Shown piece after piece: positions 31,416 to 40,759 of a DNA stretch of 64,000 nucleotides. The stretch is from Nostoc sp. 106C (GTDB taxonomy: Bacteria > Cyanobacteriota > Cyanobacteriia > Cyanobacteriales > Nostocaceae): contig NZ_MTAW01000138.1 in the NCBI RefSeq assembly GCF_002154725.1, forward strand, positions 1 through 64,000, given 5' to 3'. A program made the translations under genes and the position numbers. Below the pieces are notes generated by a model, which had not been told where the DNA came from, made no database searches, and saw only the letters and a program-made list of their open reading frames with translations. Numbering within the stretch: the stretch's first letter is position 1; each line of letters starts with the position of its first letter.

Positions 31416-31742
31416 TTAAAGTACGAGCAAAGCGATGATATAGACGCTAAGGACATAATGCTGGGCATGGAAACCAACTACCTGACCTCCAGCTGCTACC
31501 CTACCCTACTCTATGAGAACGCCTTTAGCGAAGGGGAATTCCCTATATGGCATAGTAACCAACTGGCAATACGTCTATGTGAATCTACGCCTTTTGTGCT
31601 AGGTTCTACCAATCTAATGATTAGATTTGCGTCAGATCCTTCAATACCGCTTGTTGAAAAAAAGGATAAGTTTCAAAACCAGGATAATCTTTAATGATCT
31701 ATTGGCGTTTATCAAACCAAGTGCTAGCAGTGATGGTTTAGC
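31416..31742. other. Noncoding stretch between two minus-strand genes
   Basis: Contains short repeat-like words (CTACCCTACCCTACT, ACGCCTTTAGCGAAGGGGAA) like other intergenic repeats in the window. A plus-strand frame at 31458-31694 has repeat composition and is not supported as a gene. Confidence 0.4.
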
Positions 31743-32732
31743 CTATGTGGGATTAATGACAAACAACAGCGGCTGTTGGTCTATTTCTGGAAAATCGACT
31801 TCTAAGGTATAAGTCTGGTTGAGTTGCCGACAGTGTAATTCTACACTTAAGCTTCCCGAATCCAAAGACTGTGCTACCGACTGAGTACCCTTGCCTCTAA
31901 GTGTCAAAATTCCTTTAGTGGGTAATTCACCTCGGACTCGCACCTTTCCCATCTGACCCTGAGACTGGTATTCTACTTTTAGGTTTAAAACACCGACACT
32001 AGTTAACCATTCTCTTTCGATCACCGGATTGGTTGGTGAAAGTGGTAGAGTCAGGTTATCTAAAAGTTGTTTCGCTGCTAACAGCGATAATGCCATTTGT
32101 TGACGTTCTTTTAGATCGGCGTAATCGCTCTGAATATTGGGGATTGTCTCCAGGGCATCTACAGACCGATAAGTACTTCTAAGTACTAATCCAGCAATGT
32201 CGTTTAGTGCTTGGCTATCGTTGGGAAACAATTCCTCGACTGCCTGAACTAACTTGGCACCCAAAGGTAGGGAAGATGTCAGCAATACTTGACACTTTTG
32301 CACTAATTGACGGAAAATGCTTTCCGGCAAGGCAATAGGCAAATTCAGCTTAGACTGTTGTGCCACCCATCCCCAAGTGGGAACTAATGCTATCGATTGC
32401 TCGTCGGCATAATCGGGATAGTCTATTAATTGGCTTTCCCAAGGAAATAAAGGCGGGTGGTTTTGAATCTGGATTTGTAAGCGACGTTTGAGGACGGATT
32501 GGAAACGTTCTTGCACAGTAGGAATTTCTCCCAGTTGAAAGGTTTGGGGCGTCCCTCCCGACTCTTGCTCACCACTTGTTGATGTGGTGGCTTGCTTGAG
32601 AGGGTTTTTTACCCCGTCAATTTCCTGACCATCTACCGAAGACAACTTAGAGGTGATGGCATCTTCTGCCAACACCCAACTAAGTAACTGGTGATGAAAG
32701 GATTCTGAGTCACTATTCATGAGTAGATGCAC
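31743..32732 (-). CDS. patU: PatU, heterocyst pattern-related protein
   Basis: A 329-residue soluble protein immediately downstream of hetZ. In Anabaena PCC 7120 the homologue is split (patU5/patU3), while other filamentous strains have one gene; mutations affect heterocyst spacing. I identify it mainly from position after hetZ and general agreement with PatU: an acidic N-terminus, a polar linker (about 45-65), a conserved region with FPWESQLIDYPD and a beta-rich C-terminus. The start is probably ATG 32720, which overlaps the hetZ stop as ATGAATAG (translational coupling); ATG 32732 is four codons earlier. Confidence 0.7.
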   Translation of the reverse strand: MHLLMNSDSESFHHQLLSWVLAEDAITSKLSSVDGQEIDGVKNPLKQATTSTSGEQESGGTPQTFQLGEIPTVQERFQSVLKRRLQIQIQNHPPLFPWESQLIDYPDYADEQSIALVPTWGWVAQQSKLNLPIALPESIFRQLVQKCQVLLTSSLPLGAKLVQAVEELFPNDSQALNDIAGLVLRSTYRSVDALETIPNIQSDYADLKERQQMALSLLAAKQLLDNLTLPLSPTNPVIEREWLTSVGVLNLKVEYQSQGQMGKVRVRGELPTKGILTLRGKGTQSVAQSLDSGSLSVELHCRQLNQTYTLEVDFPEIDQQPLLFVINPT

Positions 32733-33903
32733 CTGATCCGGACACTAAAGAGTTACGAATTTCCCAAGCTTGTTCAAGAATCTTAAACCACCGTTTTTGC
32801 AATTGCGCCATAGACAAACCTAAAGTTTTAGCAATTTTTTCGTCGGGTTGTCCTTGTTGTTTCATGTTGAGTAGAGACCTTTGTTTATCGTCTAACTCCG
32901 CTGTGTATGCTTGCCACTGTTGGGGAGTCAAGCCTAGATTCGTAGGTAACGAAGCTTCTAACCATTCGTGAACTAATTCCCAACGATGCAACAAGGCAAA
33001 CCGAATTAAATGATATTTAAAACGCTGCTGTAAGTAATCTCTCTGGCGAGGGGTTAAACCTAAAATTGACTCTATTTCCTGTGCTGAAAGATCTTGAAGG
33101 CGGAGGCTAAAGTAATCGGCACAGTCGTTTTGTTGTCGTTGTTCTAAATAATCTAATAATTCTGTAATTACGACAGAGCGCAACGTATCTTCTTCTGGTT
33201 CTGGTTCTGGTTGCGTTGCCATTGCCGAACGCAATTGTTGTACTGCTGGCTCTTCCCAAGAACCATCGGCTTCGTTGGCACTACCTTCTGCCGCTTGCTC
33301 AATGTCTACGCTGGTTTCTGGAGGTTGCTGTTGAGAGAAGGTTTGCGCTCGGAGAATAACTAATTGCTGTTGACGACCTGGTAAGGGTATCCGTCGCTTA
33401 CCATAGCGTTCAGTAAATGCCATATACTCTGCCAATTCCAGAAGTGTCTGGGGGCGATAGGCGGCACCCATTTGATTTTCCCGGCGGAAAGCATTTAATG
33501 CCTCCAGATAAAAACTCTGTAGAAAATCTTCAATGATAGTCAGCCGCCCTTGATAACTCAATTGCTTCTGAGGAGGATTAATGTAACGGTAGATAATGGC
33601 ACTCAAAGTGCTATGTAATTCTATCCTCCCCCGATTTGAACCCAGCTGATAGTACCTCAGGCACTGTTGCAGCCGATGACGGGCTAATGTTATTGCTGAG
33701 TTTTCCACAGCACCGGAAGCTTGGATACGTTTACTCTCGTTGCAAATCCGGTAGACTTCGGAGGCAATGCGTGTTGCCACATCATGGCAATTCTGTTCCG
33801 AAGCTTTGGTTGACTGTTGAAGCTCCTTGAATAGGAGTTGAAATATCACCTCCACGCCGATAGAATTTTCTCCCTGAATAGTTGCGGTTGCGGCTGAATT
33901 CAT
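32713..33903 (-). CDS. hetZ: HetZ, early heterocyst differentiation regulator
   Basis: A 396-residue protein, close to the length I recall for HetZ of Anabaena PCC 7120, and its N-terminal half (MNSAATATIQG..., HSTLSAIIYRYINPPQ, YMAFTERYGKRRIPLPG) agrees with that protein as I remember it. HetZ is a DNA-binding regulator acting with HetR early in heterocyst differentiation. Two helix-turn-helix-like segments are visible: SAQEIESILGLTPRQRDYLQ (about 272-291) and DEKIAKTLGLSMAQLQKRWF (about 353-372). An acidic Pro-Glu stretch (EPEPEEDT) separates the halves. It is overlapped by patU; the shared upstream region is divergent with the gene at 34110. Confidence 0.82.
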   Translation of the reverse strand: MNSAATATIQGENSIGVEVIFQLLFKELQQSTKASEQNCHDVATRIASEVYRICNESKRIQASGAVENSAITLARHRLQQCLRYYQLGSNRGRIELHSTLSAIIYRYINPPQKQLSYQGRLTIIEDFLQSFYLEALNAFRRENQMGAAYRPQTLLELAEYMAFTERYGKRRIPLPGRQQQLVILRAQTFSQQQPPETSVDIEQAAEGSANEADGSWEEPAVQQLRSAMATQPEPEPEEDTLRSVVITELLDYLEQRQQNDCADYFSLRLQDLSAQEIESILGLTPRQRDYLQQRFKYHLIRFALLHRWELVHEWLEASLPTNLGLTPQQWQAYTAELDDKQRSLLNMKQQGQPDEKIAKTLGLSMAQLQKRWFKILEQAWEIRNSLVSGSGASTHE

Positions 33904-33999
33904 AGTCTCTGTTTTTAAAAGACCCTAACATACTTAAACACAACCTGTACGACTGTGGGTTTTGGCTTGATGAATTTTGCGTATAAGCTAAACAAAAGA

Positions 34000-34016
34000 C
34001 GAACCCTCATTGAGGA
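34000..34016. promoter_or_regulatory. Possible HetR half-site upstream of hetZ
   Basis: AACCCTCATTGAGG in the 206-base region between hetZ and the divergent gene resembles the right half (ACCCCTCATTA) of the HetR recognition palindrome I recall from the hetP/hetZ promoters. The left half GAGGGG is not present, so this is weak. Confidence 0.25.
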
Positions 34017-34109
34017 TTTGGCTTAATTTATTATTCCCAACTTTAGTGAGATTATTCTCACTTTGCTTTGATGTTATGGCCATTACCCAGGAGCCGTTGA
34101 CAAGTCGTT

Positions 34110-34583
34110 ATGGATTTAGAAGCACAAATTCAATTGTTGATTGATAATGCACCACACGATGGTATAACACCACAACTTGTTGCAGCAATTGCCCCTGCCA
34201 TCAAGGCGATCGCTCATCAGTTACATTACCCTCAGTATTATATTCTCCAAAGCTTGGAGTCAGAGTGGGTTTTAACTACATTAAGCAACCGGGCAAATCC
34301 AGGATTAGAAAAACACGTTGTTTACGCATTTCCTAGCTTAAATGATGCCACACTTGCCTCATCCGCTGGAACTGACTCTCAAATCATAGCTACAGCTATT
34401 CCTGTGACTCACATTTTGTTCCAACTGATAGCACTAGAACCAGTAGATAGTATAGTTTTTTTTGAAAGTCCTGGCTTAACTACCAATGCAGTCGAGGTAG
34501 GGCGAACTGACCTGCAAAATCAGATTCAACAAAAACTACAACAAAATCCTTCACCAAAACAGGTACCACCTAATATTGCTTGA
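34110..34583 (+). CDS. Conserved hypothetical protein beside hetZ
   Basis: A 157-residue soluble protein I cannot assign. It is mixed helix/strand with hydrophobic beta-like segments (YYILQSLESEWVLTTL, IVFFESPG) and a Gln-rich C-terminal tail. It is transcribed divergently from hetZ, with 206 bases between, and convergent with the prenyltransferase gene. Codon use and composition match neighbours, so I take it as real. Confidence 0.7.
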   Translation: MDLEAQIQLLIDNAPHDGITPQLVAAIAPAIKAIAHQLHYPQYYILQSLESEWVLTTLSNRANPGLEKHVVYAFPSLNDATLASSAGTDSQIIATAIPVTHILFQLIALEPVDSIVFFESPGLTTNAVEVGRTDLQNQIQQKLQQNPSPKQVPPNIA

Positions 34584-34652
34584 ATGGCAGGGGGCATGGG
34601 GCATTGTCAGGAAATTAATCATCTATACTAGCTAGCCCCTAATCCCCAGCTC

Positions 34653-35624
34653 CTAATACAGCCGACTCAGTACATAGTCAGCCATGTTAATTAAAGCTTG
34701 ATGAGATTCGGAGGCTGGTAGAACAGCAATATGTTCAGTTGCTACCTTAGCATGGTGAGCGGCTAATTCTCGCGCCCGCTGTATTCCTTGACTTTCTTGA
34801 ATCAACAAGAGTGCTTGTTCTAAATCTCCTGCTTGGGCAAACTCTCGTTCAATCAGTACTTCTAAATATGGTTTTTCCTTTAAAGCGAATAAAACTGGTG
34901 CAGTAAGATTGCCACTTTTAAGATCAGACCCTACTGGTTTACCTAATGTATCTGTCGAACTTGTGAAATCTAAAATATCATCCACAATCTGGAATGCTAG
35001 ACCAAGATGGCGTCCATAATTATACAAATGCTCAGCATTCTCCTGAGATACTTCGCTCAGTAAGCCCGCTGCTTTAGAACTGTTGGCAATTAATGAGGCA
35101 GTTTTGTAATAGCTCTTGTCTAGGTAAGTCTCGATCGAGGTGTTAGTATCAAAGCGATTCAGCCCTTGCTGGATTTCTCCAGCTGCCAAATCCATAATCA
35201 CCTCTGAGAGCAGTTTTACCACTTCCAAATTGTCTAAGTTAGCCAAATACCAGGAAGATTGGGCGAAAAGAAAATCTCCTGCCAAAACGGCAATTCGGTT
35301 ACCAAACAAACTATGGACAGTAGGAACACCACGTCGCATCTGGGATTCGTCTACTACATCATCATGCACCAAGCTTGCTGTGTGGATCATTTCTGTGATC
35401 TCCGCTAAGCGTCGGTGACGGGATGTAATGTCTTGTTCTAGCATTGTTGCTCGCGCTATCAGCAGAACGATAGCTGGTCTAATGCGCTTTCCCCCAGCTC
35501 CAAATAAATGTTCGGCGGCTGCATAAAGGATGGGGTGGCGATTTCCAACTAGCTGTTTGAGATTATCTGCTAGTATTCGCAGGTCTGCTTCCACAGGGGT
35601 AAACAGGGAGGTGGCTGGGGTCAT
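34653..35624 (-). CDS. sds: Solanesyl/long-chain prenyl diphosphate synthase
   Basis: A trans-prenyltransferase that makes the side chain of plastoquinone. It has 323 residues. Both aspartate-rich motifs are present: the first in LVHDDVVDESQMRRG (about residue 92) and the second in FQIVDDILDF. GAGGKRIRPA near residue 48 is the substrate-binding region. No partner subunit is adjacent. The chain length of the product cannot be read from sequence alone; the name follows close cyanobacterial relatives as I recall them. Confidence 0.9.
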   Translation of the reverse strand: MTPATSLFTPVEADLRILADNLKQLVGNRHPILYAAAEHLFGAGGKRIRPAIVLLIARATMLEQDITSRHRRLAEITEMIHTASLVHDDVVDESQMRRGVPTVHSLFGNRIAVLAGDFLFAQSSWYLANLDNLEVVKLLSEVIMDLAAGEIQQGLNRFDTNTSIETYLDKSYYKTASLIANSSKAAGLLSEVSQENAEHLYNYGRHLGLAFQIVDDILDFTSSTDTLGKPVGSDLKSGNLTAPVLFALKEKPYLEVLIEREFAQAGDLEQALLLIQESQGIQRARELAAHHAKVATEHIAVLPASESHQALINMADYVLSRLY

Positions 35625-36324
35625 GGATGGGCGGACTCTGGCTTAGGTTACGAAAGTTTACATATCCTTTACTCATTTTAAGATAACCCTGGGCCTGCGC
35701 AAAATTTTGATCGGCGAATCCCTCAATTTTCTAAGCCTGTACCGTCTTCATAATTAAAAAACCTGCTATTTTAGGCTATTAAAGTGTTTTTCAGAAAAAG
35801 TGTATTTCTTTGTGCCATACTAAAATTGCTGCTCGTAGCAAAAAACTGTATTTTTAGCTACTAAAAAAGTAATAATTCTATAAAACTTTGCCTTTAAGGT
35901 ATGATATCAAATCCATTAACTCTCTAGACTTATGGTGTCAGTTATCTGCGTTTTTCTACCGAACTTTATGGTAATTACTTAAGTACTTAGGCTTTAAATT
36001 GGATACATAGTTATAATTAAGACTAGTAAAATATTTGCGAGATTAATGTTTCTGGTAGCTAAATATCTAATTTTTATAAATAATTAATCGTTAAAAATAA
36101 AGTAAAGTAGTCAATTTTATTACTAATGACGCAAATTTATATTTTTGATTCATAAAAAACAATAAGCACTAAGTATTATTTTAGCTAGATCGGTTTTTTC
36201 TATTTGGGTAAAGTCATTTAGAAAATTTAAAATTTAGCTACGAACTAGGCTTAAAAGTCATGAACGTTGTGTTACGCTTAGATCTAGGGATTTTAAATTT
36301 TTCAGATATTCACTCTTGAAGGGA
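35625..36324. other. AT-rich noncoding stretch
   Basis: Very AT-rich with no supported gene. It lies between the start of the prenyltransferase gene and the structured segment at 36.3-36.7 kb, and probably carries promoters for both. Confidence 0.4.
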
Positions 36325-36668
36325 AATCGCCTGTAGGTGATTATCCTTATAAGGAGTTGTAATTCAATAATTAGTCGCGGTTATGTCAAGGGAGTAATTC
36401 CTAATTTTTAGCTGCGACCTGCAAACCTTATAGGTTGGAGTTATACCCTACCCTCAAGGGAAACCGCTCGTTTTTGTATTACATTGAGCGTTGGTGTTAC
36501 TCCCACATTGTGGTGTGTGCAGGAATAACGCGGACTAGGTAGACTACTGAGGAGCGCAGTTAAAAATTACTGTTTGTAATTTAGCTACTCTGCAATGTAT
36601 AGTCTGCGACAAATTAAGTTAAACAATAATCCGTTGACCGTGGGGGTTATATCTCTACGGTGTAGTCT
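36325..36668 (+). ncRNA. Candidate structured RNA / long structured leader
   Basis: A dense series of hairpins in a gene-free region. AATCGCC/GGTGATT (36325-36342). GTCGC/GCGAC (36374-36418) enclosing AGGGA-GTAA-TTCCT (a GNRA loop). AACC/GGTT (36424-36436). An 11-bp stem GGAGTTATACC/GGTGTTACTCC (36437-36503) enclosing CCC-TCAA-GGG and CGCTC/GAGCG. AAATTAC/GTAATTT (36564-36582). ACCGTGGGG/CTCTACGGT (36637-36661). A long-range pair AGACTAC/GTAGTCT (36541-36547 with 36662-36668). GC content rises sharply against the AT-rich flanks. It ends 59 bases before the 79-aa gene, so it may be its leader or a separate RNA. It does not match the tmRNA, RNase P or cobalamin riboswitch sequences I remember. 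The strand is inferred from the downstream gene. Confidence 0.45.
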
Positions 36669-36727
36669 AGCATAGCAAACTACAGCCATCAAGAATTAGC
36701 TTGTTTGGTTGAAGTTTTGTTTAAGTT

Positions 36728-36967
36728 ATGGAATTGCATATTCGTTTAGATAAAGGTGCTGCTAGAACAATGATTTACGAAAATATGCCTATGATGATTT
36801 TTATTTTAGCTGCTGGATATTTGTTTACAGTTTACCTACTATTAGCACTAGCAAAGCGAACAGGAAAAAACACTGATGCTACAGATATTTCTTTGGTAAC
36901 TAAAGGAAACCACAAACAAGAGTTATCAGTAACACCGAAGGTGACTGAAGCAGTTAATAGTCAGTAG
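36728..36967 (+). CDS. Small single-helix membrane protein, unknown function
   Basis: 79 residues: a short polar N-terminus, one membrane helix (about 22-44, MMIFILAAGYLFTVYLLLAL), a basic stop-transfer patch (AKRTGKN) and a polar cytoplasmic tail. I do not recognise it. It lies just downstream of the structured segment, which could control it. No strong ribosome binding site is visible. Convergent with murI. Confidence 0.55.
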   Translation: MELHIRLDKGAARTMIYENMPMMIFILAAGYLFTVYLLLALAKRTGKNTDATDISLVTKGNHKQELSVTPKVTEAVNSQ

Positions 36968-37032
36968 TCAACAGCCAAAGGCCAAAGCAGAGTATTTTGA
37001 CTGTGTACTATTGACTCTTGACTATTTACTAA

Positions 37033-37914
37033 TCACCCAACAAAGTCTTGTTGCAGGTGGGATGTTGTAGCTTCAGTAAAGCAAACTTCCTCAACCAGTG
37101 GAGTATAGCCCAACAACTGCAATCCTGATTGGGCAAACTGCTGTGCACAGCCGCTAACAGCAAAGCGAGTCGGCAATGGAGGATGGATATTTCGTAAACC
37201 TAGTAAGTCTAAATCTTGGGTACAAGCTGTCACAACATTAACAGCTGGATCAACAAGCTTTACCTGAGAGGGAAGGAGCGATCGCAGCACAGGTGCGAGG
37301 TGGGGATAATGGGTACAGCCATAGACTAAAGTGTCGATTTCTTGGTGTATTAACGGTTCAAGATAAGAGCGGGCTACTTCAATTGTGTAGGGGTCGTGGA
37401 TGCGGTTTTGCTCAATTAGTGGTACAAATTCTGGACAACCCACTTGCCAAACTTGAACATTGGGATCGATTTCTAATATAGCTTGCTTATAAGCATTACT
37501 TTTGGCGGTTGCTGGTGTAGCAATCACACCAATCCGCTTACCTTGCTGTACTGCTGCCCTCGCTCCTGGGAGAATAACGCCGAGAATCGGGAGATTAAAT
37601 TCTTCTCGAACTGTTTCTAGTGCTAGAGCAGAACTTGTATTGCAAGCCATAATGACCATTTTTACCTGCTGCTGTTGCAACCAGGTAAGAATTTCGCGCA
37701 CAAACTGTAATATCTCTGCTTGTGAACGAATGCCATAAGGCAGTCGAGCTGTATCACCAAAATAAATAACTGATTCGTTAGGGAGTTGCCGATAAACTTG
37801 TCGCAGTACGGTTAAACCACCCACGCCACTATCAAAGATGCCAATAGGCGCACGTTGGGGTTCTTGATCCGAAAAATTATAAAGATTGCCTTCAAAGATG
37901 GAAGATGAATACAC
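37033..37914 (-). CDS. murI: Glutamate racemase
   Basis: Makes D-glutamate for peptidoglycan. It has 293 residues. The N-terminal motif IGIFDSGVGGLTVLRQ, first catalytic Cys in VIMACNTSSAL, and second Cys in LVYGCTHYPHL are all in place, as is FGDTARLPYG. It lies downstream of the AMIN-domain amidase gene on the same strand with about 130 bases between; both serve the cell wall. Confidence 0.96.
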   Translation of the reverse strand: MYSSSIFEGNLYNFSDQEPQRAPIGIFDSGVGGLTVLRQVYRQLPNESVIYFGDTARLPYGIRSQAEILQFVREILTWLQQQQVKMVIMACNTSSALALETVREEFNLPILGVILPGARAAVQQGKRIGVIATPATAKSNAYKQAILEIDPNVQVWQVGCPEFVPLIEQNRIHDPYTIEVARSYLEPLIHQEIDTLVYGCTHYPHLAPVLRSLLPSQVKLVDPAVNVVTACTQDLDLLGLRNIHPPLPTRFAVSGCAQQFAQSGLQLLGYTPLVEEVCFTEATTSHLQQDFVG

Positions 37915-38044
37915 GGGCTGATATTGGTTGAGGTTTTTTGAATTAAGATACAGGATTTAGTAGCCAACTTGCTAAGACTTATAAATCCTGTACATAAAAG
38001 AAGTCTAAATATCACCTCTTTAACTAGTAATTTTTACTACATTT

Positions 38045-39967
38045 TTACCTTCTTTGTAAGTACTTGAGAATTCCATTAGCGATCGCTTCTGCCATCCGAT
38101 TCTGGTATTCTCGGCTTGCTAATCTGGGATTGTCCTCCCGGCCTGTCATATAGCCTGTTTCCACCAAAATAGAAGGCATAGAACTTTTCCTGAGGACGTA
38201 GAATCTGGCTTTGCGTGTTCCTCGGTCTTTGATGGTACCGATACTATTGAGAATTGTATTGCGAACCACGTCAGCAAAATCGTGACCACTGTCGTAATAA
38301 TATACTTCTAGCCCATTAACATCAGAGCGGTTATCAATTGAATTAGCGTGAACGCTAACAAACAAAGTTGCATTAACTCGCTCAGCTATATCTACACGTC
38401 CTTGAAGTTCTACAAAAAAGTCTGCATCCCGCGTCAGTACAGTCTGTACGCCATTTTTCTCTAAAATTCTGGCGATTTGAATACTAATAGGCAGAACAAC
38501 ATCCTTTTCTAGGAGTCCGCCTAGACCTGGTGCGCCAGAGTCTTTACCGCCATGTCCAGGGTCAATCACTACTAATAATTTGCCTCTGGGAACTACGGGG
38601 CGCTGTCCTACCTGCGGTAGAGTCCGAGGATTATCAGTGGGGTCTGGTAATTGTCCTTGGGTTGGTGGCAGCGGCGGTAAAGCAACAGGAGGTATTCTAG
38701 ACGATGTGATTGGACGAGAGCGCTGTAATTGTAGAGCTATCAGCTGACTCCCAACTTGGTTGAGTTCGCCAATTTGTACTCCTGCGGCTGGTTGAACGAA
38801 GACAACCACAGTATTCGGTTCTTGCGGTTGCAGTCGTACCCGCAGAATCGGGCTAGTGGCATCTAAAGCAGGCCCGGTCACTCTAGGTGCTAACTTTGCA
38901 TTAGGAATTGTAATCCGGAACAGACCAGAAGTCCTATCCCAACCTCCCTTAGCAGATAAAGCTTGATCGGCGCGAATTAACAATTGAGTACCATTGCCAG
39001 CGAGTTCAACAGCTTGAATGGTAGCTGGGGAGTCTGTAACAGATGTTCTGGGGGGCTGATTATTATCTCCAGGCAATCGCACCACACCACTATTGGGCAG
39101 AACTACGAATCCACCAACACTACTAATACTTGCCCGCCAGTCAGGACTGTTGCTGTCTACTCGTAACGTCATCCGCACCACTGGTGGTTGTGTTTGTAAT
39201 TGGCTAAATAGGATGCGATTGACTCCATAGCGATTAATCAACACATCTCGTTGCTCTAATTTTGGTGATAGCGATGCACCAGCAATGTCGATATTAATTG
39301 CCCTTTGGTCATCAGTCCGATTGACCTGGATTTTCGGGTTACCACCACTGGTGCGGATGAAAAACCCATCCCCTGTCACTCGTAAATTCTCAATTTGAGT
39401 TGCCCCGTCTGTGGTATTAATTGCAGTTCTGTTATTAGTAGGGGTAACAGTACCAGTTTTGACTACGTTGTAAACGTTTCTTGGGGGAAATAGTGTTGGA
39501 GATGTTGTAGAAGGGACTACCGTTCTTGGCACTTCTTTTTGTGGTCTATTAGCATCAGCTAAGGTGGCGACCTCCTCAACTTTTGGATTAGGCAATTTGA
39601 CTGCCCAGCGGCTAGCAGTAATGCCTGTAAATTTTACTTGCTGAGGGTCTAAGGTATAACCAGGAGTAAGTTCAACGACTATGCGAGTTGTTTCTTGGTC
39701 AAATTGTCCAACACGAATCGAGCGAATTGCTCCACCCACTGGTTGCGTCACCTGGGGACGACCAAATACAGTTTGTGGTAAATCAATTACCAACCGGGTA
39801 GGGTTGAAGATGAGTTGTGCCTTTGGTTGTACAGCACCCGCAGTGTTAATTTCCAGTCGGTTTTGATTGGGATCAAAACGCCAAGATTCCAGTCTCGCTG
39901 CAAAAGCTGGCGACGACAGTATGAAGATAGTTCCAAAAGTACCGGGTAGTAACCAGTGTAGTTTCAC
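38045..39967 (-). CDS. amiC: AMIN-domain N-acetylmuramoyl-L-alanine amidase (AmiC type)
   Basis: A peptidoglycan amidase of 640 residues. After a signal peptide (about 1-22, ending AFAA) come AMIN-type beta domains at about 25-130, 190-300 and 315-415, a Pro-rich linker (about 420-455), and a zinc Amidase_3 domain (about 460-640). Its ligands and catalytic residue are visible in VVIDPGHGGKDSGAPG, SVHANS and ILVETGYMTG. In Anabaena and Nostoc punctiforme, AmiC enzymes drill septal nanopores needed for cell communication and heterocyst formation. Position between a second, decayed amidase and murI suggests this is the AmiC2 equivalent; that is inference. Confidence 0.92.
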   Translation of the reverse strand: MKLHWLLPGTFGTIFILSSPAFAARLESWRFDPNQNRLEINTAGAVQPKAQLIFNPTRLVIDLPQTVFGRPQVTQPVGGAIRSIRVGQFDQETTRIVVELTPGYTLDPQQVKFTGITASRWAVKLPNPKVEEVATLADANRPQKEVPRTVVPSTTSPTLFPPRNVYNVVKTGTVTPTNNRTAINTTDGATQIENLRVTGDGFFIRTSGGNPKIQVNRTDDQRAINIDIAGASLSPKLEQRDVLINRYGVNRILFSQLQTQPPVVRMTLRVDSNSPDWRASISSVGGFVVLPNSGVVRLPGDNNQPPRTSVTDSPATIQAVELAGNGTQLLIRADQALSAKGGWDRTSGLFRITIPNAKLAPRVTGPALDATSPILRVRLQPQEPNTVVVFVQPAAGVQIGELNQVGSQLIALQLQRSRPITSSRIPPVALPPLPPTQGQLPDPTDNPRTLPQVGQRPVVPRGKLLVVIDPGHGGKDSGAPGLGGLLEKDVVLPISIQIARILEKNGVQTVLTRDADFFVELQGRVDIAERVNATLFVSVHANSIDNRSDVNGLEVYYYDSGHDFADVVRNTILNSIGTIKDRGTRKARFYVLRKSSMPSILVETGYMTGREDNPRLASREYQNRMAEAIANGILKYLQRR

Positions 39968-40759
39968 AGTCCATTCTCCTGATTTGCATTCATGGGAGCC
40001 GTTAAGCTTTCAAAATATTGGTAAATCCTCACACCGTCACCGCCCAAACTTTAGCTTTAATGCAGCAAAAGCACTTCGCGCTTGGATAAAGACACAGCTA
40101 ATGGCGTAAAATCTTAGCATGTACCTGTAATTTTGCCATGCTGTTAGCGCTGCGAATTTTAACGTGCAAAGCATCAGGGTACACCAAAAAAACATAACTA
40201 GAATTAACCTGACTCAATCAATTTTCGTTAATGACATTGCAATCAACTAAAAATTGATTTTAATCTGATTTGATTGCTAATAATTAATGCACCGAGTATA
40301 AAAATGTAACTACTGCCAATTGTTATGCTCAGGCTGGTGACAGCTACTCTTTAATATTTAGAAAAATATTTATGGATAGGTGTGTCGAGCAGTACAGATG
40401 AGACTAATTGCCCTTAAAAAAGAATCGACGTTTAAGGATTGTTTAGCATGACTGTCTTGAAAATAGGGAATAAAGCACAGGAAATTAGGGTATAGCATCT
40501 TAATTCTCTTGTTTGATTGTAGGAATTTTCCTTGATTAGCTGTCTTGAAGAGCAGGCAAAGTCTACGAAGAAGAAAACAGAAGGGATAAATATTTTTATC
40601 AATTTGTTCTGTGCGAAGCCCATGCAGATTTGCCTAGAAACAAAGGCATAAGGAAAGAGAAGATTTTCCCCCCTTTCTCGTGTATGCGGTTCATAGCTAC
40701 TTAGTTTTATAAAAATTGGTGCCATTTAGTGTAAGTACTCAACTTTTTTACTTCTTTTC
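39968..40759. other. Intergenic stretch between intact and decayed amidase genes
   Basis: No supported gene. A minus-strand frame (40432-40725) has no family features. The part next to the intact amidase start presumably holds its promoter. Confidence 0.4.

Noticed and set aside
31458-31694. 78-codon plus-strand frame
   Set aside because: Composed of intergenic repeat words; no protein family features.
36541-36668. Group I intron core (P7/P8-like pairing)
   Set aside because: Only the AGACTA/TAGTCT pair and a hairpin between fit; P3/P4/P6 conserved sequences and a plausible host gene are missing.
36325-36668. tmRNA or RNase P RNA
   Set aside because: The tag-coding segment of tmRNA and the conserved GAAAGUCCGGGC-type core of RNase P RNA are absent.
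40432-40725. 97-codon minus-strand frame between the two amidase genes
   Set aside because: No similarity to amidase or other domains, and odd composition.
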